Assembly: GCA_900557045.1 (NCBI GenBank)
Contig: USQY01000025.1
Location: 1-22,347, forward strand
Direction: 5' to 3'
Origin: an uncultured Clostridium sp.
GTDB lineage: Bacteria; Bacillota; Clostridia; TANB77; CAG-508
Length of the DNA stretch: 22,347 nt
Shown here one piece after another: positions 15,051 through 22,347 of this stretch. A model generated the notes under the pieces. The model searched no databases and was not told where the DNA came from. It was given only the letters and a program-made list of their open reading frames with translations. Every line of letters begins with the position of its first letter. The stretch's first letter is position 1. The translations under genes and the position numbers were made by a program.

Positions 15051-15347
15051 ATGTCAGAAATCACAAAGAATACACCTGCCTCTGAATTAACAATTGGCGG
15101 TGATATATATGAAGCTGGTAATGCAAGAGAATTTAAAACTGGCGATTGGAGAAGTATTAAACCTATTTTTTTAAGTGAAAAATGTAAACAATGTGGTTTA
15201 TGTTTTCCTGTTTGCCCTGATGATGCTATTCCGGTTAATAAAGAACAAAAAAGAGAAGATTTTGATTATGATTACTGTAAAGGGTGCGGAGTTTGCGCAA
15301 AGGTCTGCCCTTTTGGAGCAATAGAAATGAAGGAGGAAAATGAATAA
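15051..15347 (+). CDS. porD: 2-oxoacid:ferredoxin oxidoreductase, delta subunit (2[4Fe-4S])
   Basis: The 98-residue protein is a ferredoxin-like subunit with two CxxCxxCxxxCP clusters: CKQCGLCFPVCP and CKGCGVCAKVCP. They carry electrons from the thiamine-diphosphate site to external ferredoxin. A start-proximal AAAGGAGAATAAA is present. Its last codons hold AGGAGG (15331-15336), which serves the next gene, and its stop TAA overlaps the alpha-subunit ATG by one base (TAATG), so the two are translationally coupled. The 112-base gap before it holds no ORF and only a weak hairpin. Confidence 0.94.
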   Translation: MSEITKNTPASELTIGGDIYEAGNAREFKTGDWRSIKPIFLSEKCKQCGLCFPVCPDDAIPVNKEQKREDFDYDYCKGCGVCAKVCPFGAIEMKEENE

Positions 15348-16528
15348 TGGGAATTAGAGAACGTTTAAGTGGTAATGAAGCTGCTGCTATAGCAATGAAA
15401 CAAATTAATCCAGATGTTGTTGCTGCATTTCCTATAACACCTTCAACTGAAATACCACAATATTTTTCTAGCTTTGTAAGTAATGGAGCTGTTGATACAG
15501 AGTTTGTTGCTGTTGAAAGCGAACATAGTGCTATGTCTGCTTGTATTGGTGCAGAGGCTGCTGGTAGTAGAGCTATGACTGCTACTTCTGCAAATGGTCT
15601 TTCTTTAATGTGGGAAATGATTTATATTGCATCAAGTCTTCGTTTACCTATAGTTATGTCATTGGTAAACCGTGCTGTATCTGGTCCTTTGAATATACAT
15701 AATGATCATTCTGATGCTATGGGTGTTCGTGATAGTGGATGGATTATGTTATTTAGTGAAAATAATCAAGAAGCATATGATAATTTATTAATGGCTCATA
15801 GAATTGCTGAACATAAAGATGTTTTATTACCTTTAATGGTATGTCAAGATGGATTTATAACATCTCATTCTATTGAAAATATTGAGCTTTTGGAAGATGA
15901 TAAAGTTAAAGCTTTTGTTGGAACTTATAAACCAGAACATTATTTATTAAATAGAAAAGAACCTATGGCAATTGGTCCTCTTGATTTACAATCTTTCTTA
16001 TTTGAACATAAATATCAACAAGCAGAAGCTATGCGTAATGCAAAAAAAGTAATAGCAGAAGTTTCAAAAGAATTTGAAGAATTAACAGGAAGAAAATATT
16101 CTTTCTTTGAAGAATATAAATTAGATGATGCAGAAATTGCAATTGTTTGTATGAATTCAACTGCTGGTACAACAAAATTTGTTGTTGATGAATTACGAAA
16201 AAAAGGTGTAAAAGCTGGTTTATTAAAAATACGTATGTTTAGACCATTTCCTTCTGAAGAGGTTGCTCAAGTTTTATCAAAATTAAAAGCAGTTGCAGTT
16301 TTAGATAAGTCAGATTCATTAAATGGTGCTGGTGGAGCTTTATTTGAAGATGTAGTATCTGGTATGTATGTTGCTAAATCACAAGTTCCTGTTGTTAACT
16401 ATGTTTATGGAATTGGTGGTAGAGATACTACCGCAAAAGATATTGAAAGTGTTTTCAGTGATTTAAGTGAAATTGCTAAAACTGGAAATATTGAAAATCC
16501 TTATAGATATTTAGGTGTTAGAAAATAA
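15347..16528 (+). CDS. porA: 2-oxoacid (pyruvate):ferredoxin oxidoreductase, alpha subunit
   Basis: The 393-residue protein carries the alpha-subunit N-terminal pattern FPITPSTEIPQYFSSF, the VESEHSAMSACIGAEAAGSR segment and TSANGLSLMWEMIYIASSLR. It ends with a transketolase C-terminal-like domain (SDSLNGAGGALFEDV). This is the subunit that, with beta, forms the active site. Length is normal. Translation is coupled to the delta subunit through the one-base overlap. Codon use is strongly T/A-ending with little frameshift-prone sequence, consistent with a highly expressed gene. Confidence 0.94.
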   Translation: MGIRERLSGNEAAAIAMKQINPDVVAAFPITPSTEIPQYFSSFVSNGAVDTEFVAVESEHSAMSACIGAEAAGSRAMTATSANGLSLMWEMIYIASSLRLPIVMSLVNRAVSGPLNIHNDHSDAMGVRDSGWIMLFSENNQEAYDNLLMAHRIAEHKDVLLPLMVCQDGFITSHSIENIELLEDDKVKAFVGTYKPEHYLLNRKEPMAIGPLDLQSFLFEHKYQQAEAMRNAKKVIAEVSKEFEELTGRKYSFFEEYKLDDAEIAIVCMNSTAGTTKFVVDELRKKGVKAGLLKIRMFRPFPSEEVAQVLSKLKAVAVLDKSDSLNGAGGALFEDVVSGMYVAKSQVPVVNYVYGIGGRDTTAKDIESVFSDLSEIAKTGNIENPYRYLGVRK

Positions 16529-16624
16529 GTAAATTAATTATTATGAATATTAGAATTTAAAATTGAAAAATTAATTTTTTTATTTTAACTATTCTAATTA
16601 CAAACTTGAAAGGAGATTTATAAA

Positions 16625-17575
16625 ATGGCATATAATATGAAAGAAATAATAGCTAACAAACCTGCAAGATTTACAGCTGGTCATAGAATGTGTGCTGGTT
16701 GTGGTGCACCTGTTGTTGGAAGAACTGTATTAAGAGCTTTAAAGCCAGAAGATCATGCAGTAATTACATCTGCAACAGGATGTATGGAGGTTTCTACATT
16801 CATTTATCCATATACAGCATGGACAGACTCATTTATCCATACTGCTTTTGAATGTGCTGGTGCAACTTGTTCAGGTGTTGAAGCAGCATATAAATCATTA
16901 AAAAAACAAGGTAAGTTACCTGCTAATGAAAACACGAAATTCATTGCTTTTGGTGGTGATGGTGGTACTTATGATATAGGACTTCAAAGTTTATCTGGTG
17001 CTATGGAAAGAGGTCATGACATGGTATATGTATGTTATGATAATGGTGCATATATGAATACTGGTATTCAACGTTCTAGTGCTACGCCAAAATTCGCAGA
17101 TACTACAACAAGTCCTGCAGGTAGTGTAATACCTGGCAAAATGCAAGCTAGAAAAGATTTAACTAAGATTATGGTTGAACACCATATTCCTTATGTTGCA
17201 CAAAGTATTGCAATAAATAATTTTAAGGACTTATATGAAAAATCTGAAAAAGCAATTTATACAGAAGGTCCTGCATTTTTAAATGTTATGGCACCTTGCC
17301 CTAGAGGATGGGGTTATCCTACAGATATGTTAATGGAAATTAATAAACTTGCAGTTGAGACTTGTTATTGGCCTTTATATGAAGTTATCGATGGAAAATA
17401 TCATATTAATTATAAACCAGCAAATAAAAAACCTATTGAAGAATTCTTGAAACCACAAAGACGTTTTAAACATATGTTTAAACCTGGAAATGAATGGATG
17501 ATTGAAGAATTCCAAAAAGAAGTCGATGCTAGGTGGCAAGAATTGTTAGATTTAGAAGAAATTACTAATAGATAA
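16625..17575 (+). CDS. porB: 2-oxoacid (pyruvate):ferredoxin oxidoreductase, beta subunit
   Basis: The 316-residue protein is the thiamine-diphosphate and Fe-S binding beta subunit. HRMCAGCGAP holds the first cluster cysteines. GGDGGTYDIGLQSLSGAMERG with YDNGAYMNTGIQRS is the thiamine-diphosphate/Mg binding region of Por beta subunits. The APCPRGWGYPT segment is also typical. The ribosome binding site GAAAGGAGATTTATAAA sets the start. It lies 96 bases after porA, the largest gap inside the operon after gamma-delta, with no strong terminator in it. Confidence 0.94.
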   Translation: MAYNMKEIIANKPARFTAGHRMCAGCGAPVVGRTVLRALKPEDHAVITSATGCMEVSTFIYPYTAWTDSFIHTAFECAGATCSGVEAAYKSLKKQGKLPANENTKFIAFGGDGGTYDIGLQSLSGAMERGHDMVYVCYDNGAYMNTGIQRSSATPKFADTTTSPAGSVIPGKMQARKDLTKIMVEHHIPYVAQSIAINNFKDLYEKSEKAIYTEGPAFLNVMAPCPRGWGYPTDMLMEINKLAVETCYWPLYEVIDGKYHINYKPANKKPIEEFLKPQRRFKHMFKPGNEWMIEEFQKEVDARWQELLDLEEITNR

Positions 17576-17678
17576 ATTAAATTTAATAATACATTTTAAC
17601 ACAATACTTCAGCAAAAATTCTATATATAATGTAAAATTAAAATTTGATTTTTATGATATCACAATATTTACTTATAC

Positions 17679-17707
17679 TTGAAAAATCTATAATATTCTT
17701 GTATAAT
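17679..17707 (+). promoter_or_regulatory. Promoter of the WG-repeat-like gene
   Basis: TTGAAA (17679-17684), a 17-base spacer and TATAAT (17702-17707). It lies inside the longer reading frame that begins at 17645, which argues for the start at 17744. Confidence 0.65.
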
Positions 17708-17743
17708 AATATTATTAAAATTTTATTTAAGGAGGTTACACTG

Positions 17744-18328
17744 ATGATTATAGGTGTACAAAGCATTCACAATATGCGGTATGGTTTAATCAATACCGAA
17801 ACACAACAGATTATTGCTCCAATCGAATTTAAATCGCTACATTTTCAAAAATTTGGAATTGTTGCTACAAAAGATGATGGTATTTCTTCAATTTACACAC
17901 TTAATGGTACGTTAATTTCAAACAATGTAAAGAATCCACTATTTTTAAAAAACGATCTGATACTAATTAGTAGTCAAGACGACAAATGTTTTATTTGGAA
18001 TTGTTCTAATAATACTTATGTTTTTCAATTTCCATTTGAATCCATAATGTTCTTTTTAGGCACGCAGGAAATTGCAGTTCGGTATTCTGCTCAAACAAAT
18101 TTAGAACAACTATTTGAAGATGAACCATCGAGCATGGAAATTGGTGCATATGTTGAGAAACATATTTGTGCTAAATTAAATGAAAAATGGGGAGTTATTG
18201 ATATAACAACCAAAAATATTCTCGAACCTTTTATACATCCTGTTATCGCACAATGTACTAATCTTAGAATTGCTGTTCGCAATTCTGATGGTTCTACACG
18301 TATGATAGGCAGTATATATGATAGGTAG
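17744..18328 (+). CDS. WG-repeat-like protein of unknown function
   Basis: The protein has 194 residues. Two stretches look like WG (Trp-Gly) repeats: RYGLINTETQQIIAPIEF at the N-terminus and KWGVIDITTKNILEPF near the C-terminus. The centre looks beta-rich (LFLKNDLILISSQDDKCFIW), consistent with a beta-propeller-like fold. No signal peptide or catalytic motif is seen. The start is set by AAGGAGGT (17729-17736) with 7-base spacing, and the gene has its own promoter, so it is not part of the por operon. A strong terminator follows. Function unknown. Confidence 0.75.
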   Translation: MIIGVQSIHNMRYGLINTETQQIIAPIEFKSLHFQKFGIVATKDDGISSIYTLNGTLISNNVKNPLFLKNDLILISSQDDKCFIWNCSNNTYVFQFPFESIMFFLGTQEIAVRYSAQTNLEQLFEDEPSSMEIGAYVEKHICAKLNEKWGVIDITTKNILEPFIHPVIAQCTNLRIAVRNSDGSTRMIGSIYDR

Positions 18329-18337
18329 CTAACGCCA

Positions 18338-18393
18338 AAAAGTGATATAAACAATGTGTCTTTTCTTATGTCTCTATTGTTTATATCACTTTT
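18338..18393. terminator. Bidirectional terminator between convergent genes
   Basis: A perfect 18-bp stem (18338-18355 with 18376-18393) has a 20-base loop. The A-rich foot on one side and T-rich foot on the other give a U-tract for either strand. It separates the WG-repeat-like gene (plus) from nfo (minus), so it can serve both. Confidence 0.8.
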
Positions 18394-18422
18394 CGCATTC
18401 AAAATATGTCCAATTATTATTT

Positions 18423-19259
18423 TTATTCTTTATATAACTTTCTTAAAATTTTTATTTCTCTGCCATATCCACTTATATCCTCTTGTGGAGTTTCTAAGTA
18501 AAACGGTAAATTTCTTAATTTGGGATGATTAATTATTTTTTCGAAAGCTTTTACACCAATATAACCATATCCAATTTTTTGGTGCCTATCTTTATGTGCT
18601 CCTAATTTATTCATACTATCATTTAAATGAATAGCTTTTAATCTATCTAATCCTATTATATTATCAAATTCTTCTAAAACTCCATCTAAATTATTAACTA
18701 TATCAAATCCAGCATCACTAACATGGCATGTATCAAGGCACACGCCAAGTTTTTCATTCAATTTTACCTTACTTATTATTTCCTTTAATTCTTCAAACTT
18801 ACTACCAACCTCACTGCCTTTTCCAGCCATTGTTTCTAACAGTACTATAGTTGATTGTTTTTTATTCAATATTTCATTCAAAGCATTTGCAATATATTCT
18901 ATACCCACATTAACCCCTTGTCCTACATGACTACCTGGATGAAAGTTATACATATTTCCTGGCAAATATTCCATTCTATTTAAATCATCAATCATAACAT
19001 CTTTAGCAAACTTACGAATTTTGTGATCAGCAGAACATAAATTTAAAGTATATGGTGCATGAGCTAAAATCTTAGCAAAATTATTTTTATTCATTATATC
19101 TAATAATTTATTAACATCTTTTTCATTAATATCTTTGGCATTACCACCTCTTGGATTTCTAGTAAAAAATTGAAAAGTATTTGCATTTATTTTTAAAGCC
19201 TCTAATCCCATATTTTCAAATCCTTTTGATGCTGATAAATGACAACCTATATTTAACAT
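18423..19259 (-). CDS. nfo: Deoxyribonuclease IV / AP endonuclease (endonuclease IV)
   Basis: The 278-residue protein cuts DNA 5' to abasic sites in base-excision repair and needs three zinc ions. The family's ligand-bearing motifs are all present in order: GCHLSASKG, NFHPGSH, LLETMAGKG, GVCLDTCH, IHLNDS, HKDRHQKIG and a closing LETP. Length matches the E. coli enzyme (285). The start at 19259 follows AAAGGAGGAAAA; the in-frame ATG at 19295 has no binding site. It is a single gene, with no evidence of SOS control. Confidence 0.95.
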   Translation of the reverse strand: MLNIGCHLSASKGFENMGLEALKINANTFQFFTRNPRGGNAKDINEKDVNKLLDIMNKNNFAKILAHAPYTLNLCSADHKIRKFAKDVMIDDLNRMEYLPGNMYNFHPGSHVGQGVNVGIEYIANALNEILNKKQSTIVLLETMAGKGSEVGSKFEELKEIISKVKLNEKLGVCLDTCHVSDAGFDIVNNLDGVLEEFDNIIGLDRLKAIHLNDSMNKLGAHKDRHQKIGYGYIGVKAFEKIINHPKLRNLPFYLETPQEDISGYGREIKILRKLYKE

Positions 19260-19337
19260 TTTTCCTCCTTTATGTGTAATATTAAATACTTTCAATAAAT
19301 TTTGAAACTATAATGATAGCATTTCAATAACACACAA

Positions 19338-20573
19338 TTATTTAGTTTTTCCATCTACAATTCGTCCCACTAACATACAAGAAGCAGTATTTCCCGTAAC
19401 ATTAAGCATTGTTGCTGGTGGATCGATAATAGTAGCTATAATAGTTAATATTGGTAATGCTGTAACAGGATATCCCATCATAGATAAAATCATCATTTCA
19501 GAAATTGTACCTCCACCAATAGGAACTGCACTCACTAATAGAGTTGCTATTAATCCTACTAATAGTATTTGCATTATTCCGCTTGCTCCTGAAACATTAG
19601 TTCCAAATAAACACACTAAAAACATAATCTTAAACACAGTTCCTATTATTGAGCCATCTTTATGGAAGCTAGTTCCCAAAGGAATTACTGTCTCTGCAAC
19701 ATCTTCATTTACTCCCATCTTTTTGGCAGCCTCTACATTTCCAGGAATACATGCCGCACTCGAACATGTAGCTATAGAAGTTACTGTTGGTTCAATTACA
19801 TTTTTCCAAAAAACTTTTACTCCTTTCTTTCCACCTGAAATAAATGCATATAATGTATATACTATAAAATAAAAACTACAAGCAACAACCGTGTATATAA
19901 TAAATGTTTTGGCATATCCAATTGCTATACTTTCGCCAAAATTTCCTACTAAAACTGCAAAATAACATCCCAATCCTATTGGTGCATAATATGTTATTAT
20001 TTTTAACACATTCATTATAACATCATTAGCTGATATCATCACTCTCTCTAATGGTCTAGCCTTATCACCTGCCATATTCATTGCTATACCAATTAAAATA
20101 GAAAATACCATTACAGCAATCAAATTCTGTCTAGAAAATAGTCCTGAAAAATCACTAACAGTAATCGCATCCACTGTTCTATCTAAAATTGTTTTATCCT
20201 GCTCATCAATTTGCATTTTCTCTGAACCTAACTGAGATTTTATAAATTCATTATTATCACTTTCTACTAATTTTATAAAATATGTACTTGCAATTCCAAC
20301 CAAAACTGCAATAATCGAAGTAATAACAATAACTAATATTGTTGTTCCCATTATTTTTCCTAATCTTTTAGGTTGTTTCATTTTTGAAATGGATGTGGAT
20401 ATTGTTAAAAAAACTAGAGGTATTATTATTACGAACATTAAATTAATAAAAATATCACCTAATGGTTTAACAATTTTTACTTTTTCTTTAAATATAATTC
20501 CAGCTATTGCTCCAATTATTATTGAAATTAATAAAATAATAGTTTGTTTATAATTGCTCCAAATTTTTTTCAT
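19338..20573 (-). CDS. DAACS-family cation:dicarboxylate/amino acid symporter with altered binding site
   Basis: The 411-residue membrane protein has the DAACS (GltP/GltPh) fold: N-terminal helices with PLGDIFINLMFVIIIPLVF, hairpin-1 serine-rich CSSAACIP, and hairpin 2 with IPIGGGTISEM reversed-loop residues. In GltPh the helix-7 motif is NMDGT; here it is HKDGS. In helix 8, GltPh reads DMGRTMVNVTGD; here it reads DPPATMLNVTGN. The arginine that binds the side-chain carboxylate (R397) is alanine and the sodium-binding D405 is asparagine. Substrate is therefore unlikely to be glutamate or aspartate; a neutral or different solute is more likely. The start has GAGGGGGGATTTTGAT before it. An inverted TTGAAC / GTTCAA pair (20596-20601, 20619-20624) lies in the upstream region. 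Confidence 0.88.
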   Translation of the reverse strand: MKKIWSNYKQTIILLISIIIGAIAGIIFKEKVKIVKPLGDIFINLMFVIIIPLVFLTISTSISKMKQPKRLGKIMGTTILVIVITSIIAVLVGIASTYFIKLVESDNNEFIKSQLGSEKMQIDEQDKTILDRTVDAITVSDFSGLFSRQNLIAVMVFSILIGIAMNMAGDKARPLERVMISANDVIMNVLKIITYYAPIGLGCYFAVLVGNFGESIAIGYAKTFIIYTVVACSFYFIVYTLYAFISGGKKGVKVFWKNVIEPTVTSIATCSSAACIPGNVEAAKKMGVNEDVAETVIPLGTSFHKDGSIIGTVFKIMFLVCLFGTNVSGASGIMQILLVGLIATLLVSAVPIGGGTISEMMILSMMGYPVTALPILTIIATIIDPPATMLNVTGNTASCMLVGRIVDGKTK

Positions 20574-20689
20574 ATCAAAATCCCCCCTCTATATTTTGAA
20601 CTTCATATTATTTTTACAGTTCAATTTTCACTTATATTAAATCATTTATGTACTCTTTTGTAAATATATACAATAAAAATTTTTTTCAT

Positions 20690-20737
20690 AAAAAAATTTT
20701 TGAATATTAAGAAATCATATTTTCCAATACTCAAAAA
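20690..20737 (-). terminator. Terminator of the ferredoxin gene
   Basis: A 12-bp stem (20697-20708 with 20726-20737, one imperfect pair) is followed on the minus strand by a run of seven or more T's (20690-20696). It lies 35 bases past the ferredoxin stop codon. Confidence 0.7.
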
Positions 20738-20771
20738 TCTTTCATTTTATTTCTAAATCATTATGTATTAG

Positions 20772-20942
20772 TTATTCTTCAATTGGTGCCTCAACTGGGC
20801 AAACTCCCGCACAAGTACCACATCCAATACAAGCATTTTTATCAATCACATATCTTTCTTCACCTTGTGAAATACATCCAACCGGACATTCTCCTGCACA
20901 TGCTCCACAAGAAATACATTTTTCAGTAATTTTATATGACAT
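20772..20942 (-). CDS. 2[4Fe-4S] ferredoxin
   Basis: A 56-residue clostridial-type ferredoxin with two cysteine sets, CISCGACAGECPVG and CIGCGTCAGVCPVE, each of the CxxCxxCxxxCP form. It is a soluble low-potential electron carrier and a natural acceptor for the pyruvate:ferredoxin oxidoreductase encoded at 14357-17575, though that pairing is inferred. ATG at 20942 is preferred over upstream GTG codons (20951-20954) because AAAGGTGGTG is its ribosome binding site. It has its own promoter and terminator. Confidence 0.94.
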   Translation of the reverse strand: MSYKITEKCISCGACAGECPVGCISQGEERYVIDKNACIGCGTCAGVCPVEAPIEE

Positions 20943-20961
20943 AAATTTCACCACCTTTCAT

Positions 20962-20989
20962 ATTATATAATTTGCATTATCTATTACAA
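20962..20989 (-). promoter_or_regulatory. Promoter of the ferredoxin gene
   Basis: TTGTAA (20984-20989) and TATAAT (20962-20967) on the minus strand, 16 bases apart, about 20 bases ahead of the start codon. Confidence 0.55.
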
Positions 20990-21009
20990 ATTAAATATTT
21001 TAACATTTT

Positions 21010-21927
21010 CTAAATATCATCTAAGTTGTTCTTGTTATCCATTTTCTGTAAATTTTCTAACTCCTTTAATTCTTTCAAATGTTCCGCTTCTTCTGGATCA
21101 ATTCTATTATTAGAAATATTTTTAATTATTTTTATATCATTAGCATTATATTTCTTGTAAAAATATTCCTCTCCATCTTTAAATTTTACTTTTATTTGCT
21201 CCTTTATAACTTCTACACTATCAACTATACCTTCACCCTCTTCTGTTTCGACTATTGCTCCTACTTTTGGTAATTTTTTCAATTTTTCTTCATATACCTC
21301 CTGTTCATACTTCAAACAGCACATTAACCTACCACAATTTCCTGAAATTTTAGAAGGATTTAAAGATATATTTTGCTCTTTAGCCATTTTTATAGAAACA
21401 GTTTCAAAATTACCTAAAAAAGAACAACAACATAATTCTCTTCCACACACTCCATTTCCACCTATCCTACGAACTTCATCTCTCACACCTATTTGTCTCA
21501 ATTCAATTCTCGTTTTAAAAATACTTGCCAACTCTTTAACTAAATCTCTGAAATCTATTCTTCCATCTGCAGTAAAGTAAAATAAAATTTTACTACCATC
21601 AAATTTATATTCAACATCTATTAAATTCATGTCTAACTTATGTTTTTTTATTTTTTCTTCACATATTTTTAATGCCTCTGGCTCTTTACTTTTATACATC
21701 TGCATATTTTTCATATCTTGTTTTGTAGCAATTCTTATTACTTTTTTTAAAGTTTTTTCTATTTTATCATCTGGTAACTCTCTTTTACTAACAACTACTG
21801 TACCTAATTCTTCCCCCATTGATGTCTCAACAATAACTTTATCTCCCATATTAAGTTCTAAATCTTGTGGATCAAAAAAATATATCTTACCTGGTTTTTT
21901 AAACCTTACACCTATTATTTTTTTCAT
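21010..21927 (-). CDS. ricT: PSP1-domain regulatory protein RicT (YaaT)
   Basis: The 305-residue protein has the PSP1 C-terminal-type domain with the conserved IELRQIGVRDEVRRIGG segment. Two cysteine clusters are present, CGRELCCCSF and CGRLMCC. In Bacillus subtilis RicT (YaaT) joins RicA and RicF in a complex with Fe-S clusters that promotes RNase Y-dependent mRNA processing and affects sporulation and biofilm formation; the cysteines are cluster ligands. ricA and ricF are not in the window. Its start lies 29 bases inside the preceding holB-like gene, the usual holB-ricT arrangement, so the two are likely co-transcribed. Confidence 0.93.
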   Translation of the reverse strand: MKKIIGVRFKKPGKIYFFDPQDLELNMGDKVIVETSMGEELGTVVVSKRELPDDKIEKTLKKVIRIATKQDMKNMQMYKSKEPEALKICEEKIKKHKLDMNLIDVEYKFDGSKILFYFTADGRIDFRDLVKELASIFKTRIELRQIGVRDEVRRIGGNGVCGRELCCCSFLGNFETVSIKMAKEQNISLNPSKISGNCGRLMCCLKYEQEVYEEKLKKLPKVGAIVETEEGEGIVDSVEVIKEQIKVKFKDGEEYFYKKYNANDIKIIKNISNNRIDPEEAEHLKELKELENLQKMDNKNNLDDI

Positions 21928-22300
21928 TAATCTCCTCCCATATATTAAAAAGTAAATAATCTATACACATATCATAATTACTATTCATTAATAAACGTTG
22001 TTTAGTTTTTTCAACTATTTTAACACAATTAATATATTTAATATTGTTCTCTAAATATTTTTTACAATATCCATATAATATAACATTTATATAGTCTAAA
22101 TATTCATTTATATTATCCTTATCTTTATATAAAATCTCTGAAAATTTTATTATATTTATAATATTATTATTTATATTTTCAAATATTTTTTCTATTTTCC
22201 CGTATTCTTCTATTTTATCTTTTACAGTTAAACTTTTTCCTATACTTCCATCGCACATTTCCAAAATATTATTATTTGCATTTTTAATATCACAATTTTG
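21899..22300 (-). CDS. holB: DNA polymerase III delta-prime-like protein, C-terminal part (partial)
   Basis: The frame is open from 22300 and ends at 21899, giving about 133 residues. It contains the NILEMCDGSIGKSLTV segment that resembles the end of the AAA-like region of delta prime. A helical C-terminal domain (EYLDYINVILYGYCKK, MCIDYLLFNIWEE) follows. Position directly ahead of ricT with a 29-base overlap is what is expected of holB. No start codon with a ribosome binding site is present. An in-frame TAA stands at 22301-22303 and the N-terminal two thirds of the protein are not found in the remaining bases. It is either a true truncation or an artefact near a sequence end. Confidence 0.65.
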   Translation of the reverse strand, partial: QNCDIKNANNNILEMCDGSIGKSLTVKDKIEEYGKIEKIFENINNNIINIIKFSEILYKDKDNINEYLDYINVILYGYCKKYLENNIKYINCVKIVEKTKQRLLMNSNYDMCIDYLLFNIWEEINEKNNRCKV

Positions 22301-22347
22301 TTAAAGTTAGTACTGAGATGAAAAATGAGATAGCAGATTTAATGATT

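Noticed and set aside
17645..17743. N-terminal extension of the WG-repeat-like protein
   Set aside because: The extension contains the TTGAAA-N17-TATAAT promoter and the AAGGAGGT site that point to the start at 17744.
18091..18402. Minus-strand ORF opposite the WG-repeat-like gene
   Set aside because: It runs through the 18-bp terminator stem, has no binding site and lies antisense to a better-supported gene.
1..22347. CRISPR array, prophage, insertion sequence or rRNA
   Set aside because: No regularly spaced direct repeats, no transposase, integrase or phage structural ORF and no rRNA-like sequence were seen on either strand.

Overview
The window comes from an AT-rich, low-GC Gram-positive bacterium. 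Most of it is roughly 25-30% GC by eye. Strong AGGAGG-type ribosome binding sites and near-consensus TTGACA-N17-TATAAT promoters are everywhere, and the tRNAs carry an encoded CCA. Sortase, CAP/SH3b protein, RicT and a four-subunit 2-oxoacid:ferredoxin oxidoreductase all point to an anaerobic Firmicute of the Clostridia. The species cannot be named from the sequence.

Layout, left to right. Positions 1-670 hold a YkgJ-type cysteine-cluster gene in clearly more GC-rich DNA (about 40% in the lines counted). Positions 914-4170 (minus strand) hold an acetyltransferase, an HD-domain hydrolase and a compact threonyl-tRNA synthetase. That synthetase sits behind a long leader with a consensus promoter, two short ORFs (the second very rich in threonine), competing RNA stems and an attenuator-like hairpin. 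Positions 4185-5372 (minus) hold dinD and a tRNA-His/tRNA-Gln pair. Positions 5514-11349 (minus) hold capA, mtaB, alaS, a HIT-family gene and a sortase. Positions 11467-13000 (minus) hold a two-gene unit that may be a toxin/immunity pair, with the second gene frameshifted. Positions 13001-13492 are a non-coding gap with a 26-base perfect inverted repeat. Positions 13493-18310 (plus) hold a secreted CAP protein, the porGDAB operon and a WG-repeat-like protein. Positions 18423-22300 (minus) hold nfo, a DAACS-family symporter, a 2[4Fe-4S] ferredoxin, ricT and the C-terminal part of a holB-like gene.

How the parts may work together. PorGDAB and the small ferredoxin fit anaerobic pyruvate (2-oxoacid) metabolism. 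ThrRS, AlaRS, MtaB and the two tRNAs are translation functions. CapA, sortase and the CAP/SH3b protein act at the cell envelope. DinD and endonuclease IV are DNA-damage functions.

The most unusual region is the thrS locus. The encoded ThrRS has lost its TGS domain and the active-site histidines and part of the fold of the editing domain. Its leader looks like a peptide-sensing attenuation device rather than a T-box. AlaRS here is also compact, with no C-terminal C-Ala domain, and resembles the small form I associate with Patescibacteria-type genomes. Two genes, mtaB and the small gene after the toxin-like ORF, carry apparent single-base frameshifts. The holB homology stops abruptly near the right edge.
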